A stretch of DNA of 5,810 nt from assembly GCA_028821635.1 (NCBI GenBank), contig JAPPDO010000455.1, forward strand, positions 1 to 5,810. Direction: 5' to 3'. Made by a program: the position numbers and the translations under genes. This DNA comes from Ekhidna sp. GTDB taxonomy: Bacteria; Bacteroidota; Bacteroidia; Cytophagales; Cyclobacteriaceae. The notes beneath the pieces were generated by a model. That model did not search any database. It saw nothing but the letters and a program-made list of their open reading frames with translations, and was not told the origin of the DNA. Position 1 is the first letter of the stretch; each line of letters begins with the position of its first letter. Shown here piece after piece: positions 1-5,810 of this stretch.

Positions 1-123
1 GGCACCCGGTGCTCGGGCGCAAGGTGTCAGGACTAAGACGATCCTTGGATTTCCTGTCCTGGTGTTCGGGTAGATTGTGGGCTCCGAGCCCCGAGGTCGG
101 GTTCAATTTGTGGAAGGTGCTAG
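1..123. other. GC-rich region upstream of the nucleoside hydrolase, no gene seen
   Basis: No convincing coding sequence is visible here; two of the forward frames close quickly (TAA at 34-36, TAG at 71-73), and the third runs on only as an out-of-phase reading into the next gene. It contains several small dyads: GCACC-C-GGTGC at 2-12, CAGGAC at 28-33 facing GTCCTG at 56-61, GGGCTC-C-GAGCCC at 79-91, and CCGA-GG-TCGG at 91-100. Such dyads are plausible operator sites in front of a catabolic gene, but short palindromes are also common by chance in GC-rich DNA. No sigma-70 promoter with proper spacing could be assigned. Confidence 0.4.
112..117 (+). promoter_or_regulatory. Shine-Dalgarno site for the nucleoside hydrolase
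   Basis: GGAAGG lies six bases before the ATG at 124, a good spacing for a ribosome binding site. It decides the start in favour of this ATG over the in-frame ATG fourteen codons later. The AT-rich genes in the rest of the window have no comparable site, which fits the two halves coming from different organisms. Confidence 0.65.
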
Positions 124-948
124 ATGGCGGTGTTCCCCAGCGTGAGCGACGAGCGGCGGCTCGAGATGTTCGCCGACCGTCCCGGGCCGGCCCGGGTTCT
201 CATCGACACCGACACCGCCAACGAGATAGATGACCAGTTCGCCCTCGCCTGGGCGTTGCTCTCACCCGACCGCATCGAGATCGAGGCCATCGTCGCCGAG
301 CCGTTCGGGCACCTCCACATGCGGGCGGAGTTGGTGGCCGAGGTTGAGGCCCTCCGGACCGGCACCACCACCGGCGAGGTGGAGAACAAGTACGGCGCGT
401 GGGCTCGCCACCTGATCGCCCAAGGGATCGGGCCCGACGACCTCCAACTGGTGGGTCCGGCCGAGGGCATGGAGGAGTCGTACGAGGAGATCCACCGCGT
501 GCTCGGCAAGTTGGGCATCTCCGGGGACGGCCTGGTGTTCCGGGGCTCGGACCGGTACATGCCGGCGCCGGATGTCCCGGTCGAGAGCGAGGGCGCCCAC
601 CGCATTATCGAGGCGGCGCTGGCCGATGACGAGCGCGTGCTGCACGTCGTGGCCATCGGATGCGTCACCAACGTCACCTCGGCGCTGCTGATGGCGCCCG
701 AGATCGCCTCCCGCATGGTGGTCAACTGGACCTCCGGATATCCCACATGGGTCGATCTCGCCAACACCCCTTCCCTGAACCTGGTTCAGGATCCCCATGC
801 CTCCCGGCTCCTCTTCTCCTCGGGTGTGCCGCTGGTCTACCTCCCCGGCTATCACATCGGCGCCCAACTGAACTTCTCGCACCCGGAGGCGGAGGCCTGG
901 ATCAAGGGCAAGGGCGAGATCGGTGACTATCTCTACCACCTCTACCTT
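124..948 (+). CDS. nucleoside hydrolase (IUNH-like), C-terminus lost at a junction
   Basis: Probable ribohydrolase that cleaves the N-glycosidic bond of nucleosides to release base and ribose, in salvage or catabolism. The N-terminal Ca2+-binding Asp cluster reads DTDTANEIDDQFAL (residues 28-41); it has two more residues between the Asp pairs than the classical DTDPGxDD, a variant I recall as a recognised subfamily. GCVTN (179-183) corresponds to the family GPLTN segment, and NLVQDPHA (219-226) to the substrate-loop Asn and DPEAA motif. No signal peptide is seen, so it is probably cytoplasmic. Homology-like sequence ends near residue 273-275 (GDYLYHLYL). The frame then runs through about 21 unrelated codons to a TAA at 1012-1014. 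Family members usually exceed 300 residues, and the C-terminal active-site His/Asp region is missing. Codons are almost all G/C-ending, unlike everything after 950. Family assignment is good; substrate is unknown. Confidence 0.85.
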
Positions 949-955
949 TTTGACA
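941..955. other. junction between GC-rich and AT-rich DNA (probable assembly chimera)
   Basis: Base composition, codon use and gene content change abruptly here. Left of it, the + strand encodes a nucleoside hydrolase up to about LYHLYL. Right of it, the - strand encodes an exported ligand-binding protein up to about LPGRYVKK. Both proteins stop resembling their families at the same few bases, so both genes are cut in their 3' parts and joined tail to tail. No transposase, integrase, terminal repeat or attachment site is seen. The exact base cannot be fixed by eye; TACCTTTTTG (943-952) lies in the ambiguous zone. Confidence 0.8.
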
Positions 956-2196
956 TACCTCCCCGGCAAAAGGTCAATGGAGTCCAACTGTCCGGCTGTG
1001 TACATAGTGTCTAACCTAAATTCATACTTTTCAGTAAAGTCTTTTTGAATTTGCCGCGCCGACTCGTTAGTCATTTGCTCGAACCTTACAACCAGAAACC
1101 CTTCTTTCTCAATTTCTTCTTTGTATGCACTTGCAACGATGCTATCTCTGCGGTTTTCATAGAGGATATAGGCTAGTTTATTTTCCTTAAAGTTTTCTTT
1201 AGCGTAAACTGCCGCCACTTTTCCTTGTGTGTGATATGATGGTTTGAATAAAAATGAATAGGGGTTGTCCTTGACTATCTCACTATTAAAAGACAATGGA
1301 TTGATCATAGGGATTTCATTTTCCTTTGAATATTGATCCATTACATCGTTTGGCCCTTCGTACAGTGGGCCAATGATTACGTCAGCATTTTCAAGGCTTC
1401 TGTCTGAGATAATCTTTTGGGTTTCGGACCTTTGTTTTTTTGTATCAATGGGGAAGATTTCCAGTAATATCCCATCTTTTTTCAAGTCATTTTGGGCCAT
1501 TTTCATTCCCTGATACAGATTGAAAATAACGGAGTTCTTTATAACCGTCCAGGGGTTTTCTAACGACTCGTACATGAACGGCAGGACGGCGGCGATTGCA
1601 TACTTATTTTTCTTTACTACTTTCAGTTCCCTCGCTGCACCCATTACGTCAATATTGAATTTATTGCTAAGGTGCGAGAGTAGTGTGTAGTCTCTTTCGC
1701 TGTAAGGCTGCGCAAGAATTCCCTTAATCAGATAGTTAGCGAGCCGTCTGTTATCGGGAACTATTTCATGGATTTTTTTCAGATCATCAACTGTGTAGTC
1801 GGAAAATTGATTTCTTAGCAAAGACTCCTTTAAACCGTCAGACAGCCTTTCAATATGAGTAAAGCCTTCCTGATATTTTTTAAGAGAAAGTGCTATGTGG
1901 CTTAGCCAGTAATTTACTTCTTCGATTTTATTCCATTTTGGATAGTTACGAACAATCTGAAGAAACATATCATAAGCTTCTTTTTTATTCCCCTGTTTTA
2001 AACCTGAAAGTGCATAATAGAATGAGGAGTAAGCACCGAAGGTATTGTCATTGACGAGGGATTTGAACGACAACTGAGCGGAGGAATAATTACCCAAAGA
2101 AAATTGCCGCTTTGCTTCCAAATACTCTTTCTGAGCGGACTGGCTGAACCCGAATAAAAATGAAAAAACAAGAGCGGAGGAGATTAAGCGTTTCAC
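946..2196 (-). CDS. exported TPR + periplasmic-binding-fold protein (LppC/YraM-like), C-terminus lost
   Basis: The first ~417 residues of an exported ligand-binding protein. Residues 1-21 form a signal peptide (MKRL, then a hydrophobic core ending FGFSQSA) without a lipobox Cys. Residues ~22-170 are helical with TPR-like repeats (EYLEAKRQFSLGNYSSA, ALSGLKQGNKKEAYDMF). From ~198 a type I periplasmic-binding fold begins: AIAAVLPFM, GMKMAQNDL, then ADVIIGPLYEGP (271-282) and IPMINPLSFNS (295-305), matching the sugar/amino-acid receptor pattern. In LppC-type proteins this pair of domains serves cell-wall assembly; other Bacteroidetes relatives are named amino-acid ABC transporter substrate-binding proteins. 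The ligand is unknown. The start is GTG, 29 bp after the guaA stop, with no Shine-Dalgarno; it is chosen because it gives an intact signal peptide. The reading frame stays open past the junction to 262, but those residues are only the antisense of the nucleoside hydrolase. Confidence 0.78.
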
Positions 2197-2225
2197 AGTA
2201 GTTTGTTTTTATTTAAAATTAACAA

Positions 2226-3749
2226 CTATTCCCACTCTATAGTAGCCGGAGGTTTTGAGCTTATGTCATAAACTACCCGATTGACTCCTTTTACCTGATT
2301 GATGATTTTATTTGATACTTTACCCAAAAATTCATAAGGTAAATGTATCCAGTCGGCAGTCATACCGTCAAGGCTTGTGACGGCCCGCAAAGCAACGACC
2401 GATTCGTATGTTCGTTTATCGCCCATCACCCCAACAGATTGAACGGGGAGTAGTATTGCACCAGCCTGCCAAACCTCATCATAAAGCCCCTCTTCTTTAA
2501 GCCCATCAATAAAAATAGCATCAACCTCTTGCAAAATACGCACTTTCTCACCGGTGATATGACCAAGAATCCGAATACCTAAACCGGGACCCGGAAACGG
2601 ATGTCTGCCTAAAATGAAATCCGGTATCCCTAATGTGTTACCAACGTTCCGAACCTCATCTTTAAAAAGTGTATTTAATGGCTCTACTACCTGTAAATTC
2701 ATCTTGGCAGGAAGCCCTCCAACGTTATGGTGAGATTTAATGGTTGCCGAGGGGCCATTTACGGAAACAGACTCAATTACGTCAGGATAAATGGTACCCT
2801 GCCCGAGCCATCTGACATTTTTAATTCTTTTTGCCTCCTCATCAAAAACCTTAATGAAAGTGCTGCCTATGATACGCCGTTTGCTTTCCGGATCTTGTTC
2901 TCCTGCGAGTTCTTCATAGAAACGATCTTTGGCATCGACCCCCTTCACATTCAGCCCTAACCCATCATAGGATTTTAATACATCCCTAAATTCATCTTTT
3001 CTGAGAAGCCCATTATCTACAAAAATACAGTAGAGATTTTTCCCTATTGCCTGATGGATCAGCATTGCTGCGACCGAAGAATCAACCCCTCCTGATAACC
3101 CTAAGACGACCTTATCATCCCTTAGTTTGGATTTTAATTTAGACACGGTCTCTTTTACGAAAGAATCAGGAGTCCAGTCTTGTGATGCTTTGCAAATGTG
3201 GACTACGAAATTCCTTAGAATCGTCTTCCCTTGCTCACTGTGTGTAACTTCGGGATGAAATTGAATTCCATATATGCGCTTATTTTCAATTTTGAAAGCG
3301 GCTACAGGAATAGACGCTGTGTTGGCTATCGGTTTAAAATTATTTGGCAAGTCTGTGATAGTATCCCCATGGGACATCCACACTTGGCTGCCTGTCTTTA
3401 TATCTTTTAGTAACTCAGAATGTGAATCAATTCCTGTAAGATTTGCTCTCCCATACTCCCTGTGATTTGATTTAGCAACGGTACCTCTGTGACTTTTTAC
3501 AAGCAGCTGCGCTCCATAGCAAATTCCTAAAATCGGCACATTTTTCTGACTGTCTATGGTAATATTCGGGGATTCCGTATCAAGGACAGAACAGGGGCCT
3601 CCTGAAAGAATCACCCCTGTGATGTCAGAGGTCAATTCGTATTTATTAAAAGGATAAATTTCACAATAAACATCCAATTCTCTTACCCTTCTGGCTATTA
3701 ACTGGGTGTATTGAGAGCCAAAATCGACGATGAGAATTTTATCCCGCAT
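2226..3749 (-). CDS. guaA: GMP synthase (glutamine-hydrolysing)
   Basis: Converts XMP, glutamine and ATP to GMP, glutamate, AMP and pyrophosphate, the last step of guanine nucleotide synthesis, in the cytoplasm. It is complete at 507 residues, close to the usual 510-525. The N-terminal class I glutamine amidotransferase domain (1-~190) has the nucleophile in GICYGAQLL (Cys77) and the catalytic HPEVTH (His165, Glu167). The ATP pyrophosphatase domain follows, with the PP-loop LSGGVDSS (218-225) and the IYPDVIES segment (320-327). The C-terminal dimerisation and XMP-binding domain has [15 protein letters not shown] (382-396) and ends in the canonical KPPATIEWE. No key residue is missing. It lies 28 bp after the nuclease gene and 29 bp before the binding-protein gene, all in one direction, so cotranscription is likely. 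Confidence 0.98.
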   Translation of the reverse strand: MRDKILIVDFGSQYTQLIARRVRELDVYCEIYPFNKYELTSDITGVILSGGPCSVLDTESPNITIDSQKNVPILGICYGAQLLVKSHRGTVAKSNHREYGRANLTGIDSHSELLKDIKTGSQVWMSHGDTITDLPNNFKPIANTASIPVAAFKIENKRIYGIQFHPEVTHSEQGKTILRNFVVHICKASQDWTPDSFVKETVSKLKSKLRDDKVVLGLSGGVDSSVAAMLIHQAIGKNLYCIFVDNGLLRKDEFRDVLKSYDGLGLNVKGVDAKDRFYEELAGEQDPESKRRIIGSTFIKVFDEEAKRIKNVRWLGQGTIYPDVIESVSVNGPSATIKSHHNVGGLPAKMNLQVVEPLNTLFKDEVRNVGNTLGIPDFILGRHPFPGPGLGIRILGHITGEKVRILQEVDAIFIDGLKEEGLYDEVWQAGAILLPVQSVGVMGDKRTYESVVALRAVTSLDGMTADWIHLPYEFLGKVSNKIINQVKGVNRVVYDISSKPPATIEWE

Positions 3750-3754
3750 AGTTG

Positions 3755-3762
3755 CAAAATTA
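3755..3762 (-). promoter_or_regulatory. possible Bacteroidetes -7 element before guaA
   Basis: On the - strand the bases read TAATTTTG, an exact match to the Bacteroidetes primary sigma -7 consensus TAnnTTTG, ending five bases before the guaA ATG. No TTTG-like -33 element is seen about 19-20 bp upstream, and the start site would fall almost on the ATG. It may be a chance match in AT-rich DNA, with guaA instead transcribed from upstream of the nuclease. Confidence 0.2.
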
Positions 3763-3777
3763 CAGGGCTTACCTTAA

Positions 3778-4788
3778 TTACTGGTGCTGCCAACAGTAGT
3801 ACGAACCACTTGAAGCATTCCTTTTGCACCTTATTCCTTTTTGGGTGGTCGCATTACATCTGCCGAAATATTTAACCGGTTTTGGTTTAACATAGTCAGG
3901 GGATTGACTTTGATGAGCATGACAATAACCATTCTCCTTTTTTGTCTTGTTCTTGCATCTGAATCCCGTTGATTTTGCAATACCTATACACTGTGAAGAT
4001 GAAGTGATACTACCGCTTTTTGAGGTCTTATGTGGTTTACTTATTGAGAATGTCCAATTGGAAAGGTTTACTTTACTTTCAAGTCTTTCTTCAACTTCAT
4101 CTACAAGTTGAGGGAAAAAATCAATATTTGTTAGTTTCTCAACTGTATCAACACTTACAACATACGCTGATAATACTTTTTGTCCTCTCTCATTGGGTAG
4201 TACAAAGGCTATCATTTTACCCTTTTTAGGGGCATAAAGAACTTTATAAAAATGTTTTGGTACATCAACCTTATTAATGCCAATTTCCTTTAGTCCGGTG
4301 ATAAGTATTCCGCCAGTTACAATATGTACTTCCTCTTTACCTGCCCATTCCCTGATTAGGGTTTCCAGTTTCTTCCATATCCCCCTGTTGAAAGCGGTGG
4401 ACTGGGGGGACACATTAGATAGATAAAAACTTTCACTCATGGCAAGATTATTTACTTTCATATCTCCTGCCGGCACAAGATGCCCTCTATCAAATCCGGA
4501 ATTTTTATAATCGGCTAATTGTGCCGAACCTGTTGAAATGTTGGGGTCTGCTCTAAAATTATCAGTACGGGGGGTACTTCCTTTTAGCATTTCGGGGTTC
4601 AATACATAGTAAACCCATTCAGCCTGTTCAAAATCTTCTAAATAGGAGAGTGTGTAGTAGGAGTGCTGTACTAACTCTCCATGCGCTTTCACACCGGACG
4701 TTCCCACACCGGTAGATTTTGGCAAATAACGCTGGGCAACACCCAACTGATTAAACCCGAAAAGAAGTGTAAAAAATAATTTCTTCAT
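3778..4788 (-). CDS. exported non-specific DNA/RNA endonuclease with two C-terminal CCCH knuckles
   Basis: A 336-residue nuclease of the Serratia nuclease / EndoG (beta-beta-alpha metal) family, expected to cut DNA and RNA without sequence preference using one Mg2+. Residues 1-19 form a signal peptide (MKKLFFTLLFGFNQLGVAQ), so it acts in the periplasm or outside. The catalytic DRGH is at 100-103 (His103), inside FDRGHLVPAGDM. SNVSPQ (124-129) and FNRGIWKKLE (133-142) supply Asn134 as likely metal ligand and Glu142 in the place of Serratia Glu127. The nuclease domain ends near 240. After a Ser/Lys-rich linker come two similar modules, Cys267-Cys278-Cys289-His292 and Cys311-Cys321-Cys332-His335, each with a TxKGxRCK-like centre. 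They resemble the small DUF5763-type Cys/His domain and probably bind zinc; their role is unknown. There is no Shine-Dalgarno. guaA begins 28 bp after its stop, and dndC diverges upstream. Confidence 0.93.
   Translation of the reverse strand: MKKLFFTLLFGFNQLGVAQRYLPKSTGVGTSGVKAHGELVQHSYYTLSYLEDFEQAEWVYYVLNPEMLKGSTPRTDNFRADPNISTGSAQLADYKNSGFDRGHLVPAGDMKVNNLAMSESFYLSNVSPQSTAFNRGIWKKLETLIREWAGKEEVHIVTGGILITGLKEIGINKVDVPKHFYKVLYAPKKGKMIAFVLPNERGQKVLSAYVVSVDTVEKLTNIDFFPQLVDEVEERLESKVNLSNWTFSISKPHKTSKSGSITSSSQCIGIAKSTGFRCKNKTKKENGYCHAHQSQSPDYVKPKPVKYFGRCNATTQKGIRCKRNASSGSYYCWQHQ
3781..3990 (-). repeat. duplicated CCCH module at the C-terminus of the endonuclease
   Basis: This codes for residues ~267-336. 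Two copies of a pattern C-x9/10-C-x10-C-x2-H lie about 43 residues apart. Both have a Gly-x-Arg-Cys-Lys centre and end in YC-x2-HQ. The second copy closes the protein. The duplication is clear at protein level, and zinc binding is inferred from the ligand spacing. Confidence 0.7.
4267..4491 (-). other. catalytic core of the endonuclease (DRGH to metal-binding Asn and beyond)
   Basis: This stretch encodes residues 100-174 of the nuclease and includes DRGH, the SNVSPQ segment, Asn134 and Glu142. The order and spacing follow the Serratia-type nuclease: DRGH, about 30 residues to the metal-binding Asn, then Glu eight residues further. All catalytic positions are present, so the enzyme is predicted to be active. 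Confidence 0.75.
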
Positions 4789-4821
4789 TCTGTCGTCATT
4801 TTCTTAAAATCTGCTGTTAAA

Positions 4822-4864
4822 TTAGCTTGAAAATTTTTGAGATTACTCTCAAAAAATCAGCTAA
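4822..4864. repeat. hairpin A, interrupted inverted repeat with TTAC loop
   Basis: The inner arms TTTTTGAGA (4834-4842) and TCTCAAAAA (4847-4855) are perfect and flank a four-base TTAC loop. The outer arms TTAGCT (4822-4827) and AGCTAA (4859-4864) are also perfect. The uneven internal loop between them can add a GA/TC pairing. In all about 17 base pairs are possible over 43 bases. No run of T follows on either strand in the position expected for an intrinsic terminator. Confidence 0.6.
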
Positions 4865-4869
4865 CGTGG

Positions 4870-4907
4870 AAATATAAAGTTACAATGAAGTAGCTGTCTT
4901 TATATTT
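4870..4907. repeat. hairpin B, perfect 10-bp inverted repeat
   Basis: AAATATAAAG (4870-4879) and CTTTATATTT (4898-4907) are exact reverse complements separated by 18 bases. On the + strand the stem is followed by ATTTTTTC, which superficially resembles a terminator, but the stem is almost all A/T and no + strand gene precedes it. It lies centrally between the two divergent genes. Confidence 0.5.
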
Positions 4908-4950
4908 ATTTTTTCAATTTAGCGATAACAGATTTTAAAAGCGGTAAGAG

Positions 4951-4964
4951 GAGCTACGAGCTAC
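4951..4964 (+). repeat. tandem GAGCTAC repeat upstream of dndC
   Basis: Two adjacent copies of GAGCTAC (4951-4957 and 4958-4964) lie 64 bp before the dndC start. The same core appears inverted at 4888-4895 (AAGTAGCT), an exact complement of AGCTACTT at 4959-4966. Repeats of this size near a start suit a regulator binding site; none is known to me with this sequence. Confidence 0.4.
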
Positions 4965-5027
4965 TTAATTGTATAGAAAATAAGGATTACAGTCAGTAAG
5001 GACTAAATTTCAAATGTATCTGCGCTA

Positions 5028-5810
5028 ATGGTATTTGATTTCAGACAACTCATTGAGGAAATTCGGGAACAATATTTGGAAAAGGATAATGGAAAACCTT
5101 GGATCGTCGGATTTAGTGGGGGCAAGGATTCTACCCTCCTTTTACAGCTTACTTGGTTAGCTCTTAAACAGATTCCCGATCAACTAAGAACAAGGCAGAT
5201 TTACGTGGTTTGTAATAATACTTTGGTTGAAAATCCAAAAATCCTTGATTACGTCGAAAAAGTCTTAACGAAGATTCAAACAGAAGCCCATAGTCAAGGA
5301 TTGCCCATAATCATTAAGCAAACTACACCTGTTTTAGAAGACACCTTTTGGGTTAATCTTATAGGCAAAGGATACCCTTCTCCCAACAACGTATTCAGAT
5401 GGTGCACAGAAAGGCTAAAAATCAATCCTACCACTAAATTTATCCTTGAAAAGATAAGTGATTCCGGTGAAGTCATCATCCTTTTAGGAACAAGGAGTGA
5501 AGAGAGTTCCAATAGAGCCAAAAATTTAAAAAAGCGAGAAGTTAAAGGCAGTAGATTAAGAAAACATATACTACCTAACGCCTACGTATATGCCGCTATT
5601 AAAGATGTGAGAACCGATGATTTGTGGCAATACCTAGCTCAAGTTCCATCCCCTTGGAAGGCATCTAACAAAGAGTTAATAACGCTTTACAAAAATGCCA
5701 ATAGCGGCGACTGCCCTCTGGTGATAGATGCCACAACACCGTCATGCGGAAATAGCCGCTTTGGGTGTTGGGTTTGCACAGTTGTTAAACGAGATAAAGC
5801 AATGGAGGCA
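5028..5810 (+). CDS. dndC: DNA phosphorothioation sulfurtransferase DndC, 3' end beyond the window
   Basis: DndC is the PAPS-reductase-like, ATP-pyrophosphatase, iron-sulfur protein that helps transfer sulfur from a cysteine desulfurase (DndA or IscS) into the DNA backbone, working with DndD and DndE. The visible 261 residues follow the family closely. The PP-loop is GFSGGKDST (28-36). DTFWVNLIGKGYPSP (105-119) is followed by FRWCTERLKI (123-132, Cys126) and KGSRLRKH (173-180). Then come VPSPWK (206-211), CPLVIDATTPSCGNSRFGCW (229-248) and VCTVVKRDKAMEA at the edge. Cys229, 240, 247 and 250 are the likely [4Fe-4S] ligands. The ATG is the only one possible: an in-frame TAA lies at 5004-5006 with no other ATG between. 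About 200-300 residues are cut off by the window end. dndB is not upstream. Confidence 0.95.
   Translation, partial: MVFDFRQLIEEIREQYLEKDNGKPWIVGFSGGKDSTLLLQLTWLALKQIPDQLRTRQIYVVCNNTLVENPKILDYVEKVLTKIQTEAHSQGLPIIIKQTTPVLEDTFWVNLIGKGYPSPNNVFRWCTERLKINPTTKFILEKISDSGEVIILLGTRSEESSNRAKNLKKREVKGSRLRKHILPNAYVYAAIKDVRTDDLWQYLAQVPSPWKASNKELITLYKNANSGDCPLVIDATTPSCGNSRFGCWVCTVVKRDKAMEA

Larger units (their letters stand above)
4804..4938. repeat. outer 10-bp inverted repeat enclosing two hairpins
   Basis: TTAAAATCTG at 4804-4813 is the exact reverse complement of CAGATTTTAA at 4929-4938. With a three-base bulge (CTG, 4814-4816) the pairing extends by TTA/TAA (4817-4819 with 4926-4928). Two further hairpins lie between the arms, so the transcript of either strand could fold into a closed multi-branched structure. 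The left arm begins 16 bp from the nuclease start codon, so it would lie in that gene's leader. Confidence 0.55.
4789..5027. other. divergent intergenic region, 239 bp, rich in inverted repeats
   Basis: The region lies between the start codons of the leftward nuclease and the rightward dndC, so both promoters should be here. No protein gene longer than a few codons is seen, and no tRNA or recognisable riboswitch. I found no convincing paired Bacteroidetes -33/-7 promoter for either gene. The best fragment is TAAATTTC at 5004-5011 (+), one base off TAnnTTTG with no -33 partner. The region holds a nested set of inverted repeats and a tandem 7-bp repeat, listed separately. Confidence 0.7.

Noticed and set aside
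45..76. A sigma-70 promoter (TTGGAT ... TAGATT) for the nucleoside hydrolase
   Set aside because: The spacing is 20 bp, outside the usual 16-18, and both boxes are imperfect.
120..767. A 215-residue open frame on the - strand
   Set aside because: It lies fully antisense to the nucleoside hydrolase, is Ser/Arg/Thr-rich with no recognisable motif, and has no ribosome binding site. It is a by-product of high GC content.
949..1014. A novel C-terminal tail on the nucleoside hydrolase
   Set aside because: These 22 codons are the reverse complement of the binding-protein gene. They read in frame only by chance after the junction and do not match the family C-terminus.
262..2196. A single 644-residue fusion protein on the - strand
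   Set aside because: The frame stays open only because the antisense of a GC-rich gene has few stops. Beyond about residue 417 the sequence is compositionally biased, shows no family pattern, and mirrors the nucleoside hydrolase codons exactly.
124..3749. A nucleotide-salvage cluster combining nucleoside hydrolase, guaA and a secreted nuclease
   Set aside because: The hydrolase is on the far side of the probable chimeric junction, so its closeness to guaA and the nuclease is probably an artefact.
4898..4918. An intrinsic terminator formed by hairpin B and the following T run
   Set aside because: The stem is almost wholly A/T and no rightward gene ends before it.
5011..5018. A leftward Bacteroidetes -7 element (TACATTTG on the - strand) for the nuclease
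   Set aside because: The -7 match is exact, but no -33 element lies at the right distance, and the upstream part would fall inside dndC, over 220 bp from the nuclease start.
5294..5521. A 75-residue open frame on the - strand
   Set aside because: It is antisense to a strongly conserved part of dndC, including the FRWCTERLKI region, and has no features of its own.

Overview
The window joins two unrelated pieces of DNA. Bases 1 to about 945 are GC-rich, with G or C at nearly every third codon position, and look like a high-GC bacterium, possibly an actinobacterium. From about 950 to the end the sequence is AT-rich, with the gene content and poor Shine-Dalgarno signals of a Bacteroidetes chromosome (Cytophagales-like is my guess). 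The switch falls inside two genes at once. A nucleoside hydrolase on the + strand and a periplasmic ligand-binding protein on the - strand both lose their C-terminal coding ends at the same few bases, around 942-952. A chimeric assembly is the simplest explanation.

Layout: 1-123 is a GC-rich upstream region with several small palindromes and a ribosome binding site. 124-~948 (+) is a nucleoside hydrolase of the DTDTANEIDDQ type, truncated. ~946-2196 (-) is an exported TPR plus periplasmic-binding-fold protein of the LppC/YraM-like kind, truncated at its C-terminus and starting with GTG. 2226-3749 (-) is guaA (GMP synthase), complete. 3778-4788 (-) is an exported non-specific DNA/RNA endonuclease with two C-terminal Cys-Cys-Cys-His knuckles. 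4789-5027 is a 239-bp divergent intergenic region rich in inverted repeats. 5028-5810 (+) is the first 261 codons of dndC, the DNA phosphorothioation sulfurtransferase, running off the window.

The three leftward genes are spaced 28 and 29 bp apart and could be one transcript (nuclease, guaA, binding protein). guaA next to an exported ligand-binding protein is an arrangement I recall from Bacteroidetes. The rightward gene opens what is probably a dnd phosphorothioate modification locus. dndB, the usual first gene of the classical dndBCDE order, is not upstream; the divergent nuclease is there instead.

The most interesting unexplained sequence is 4804-4964. A 10-bp outer inverted repeat encloses two further hairpins, followed by a tandem GAGCTAC repeat whose core is repeated inverted inside the element. 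It sits exactly between the nuclease and the dnd locus.
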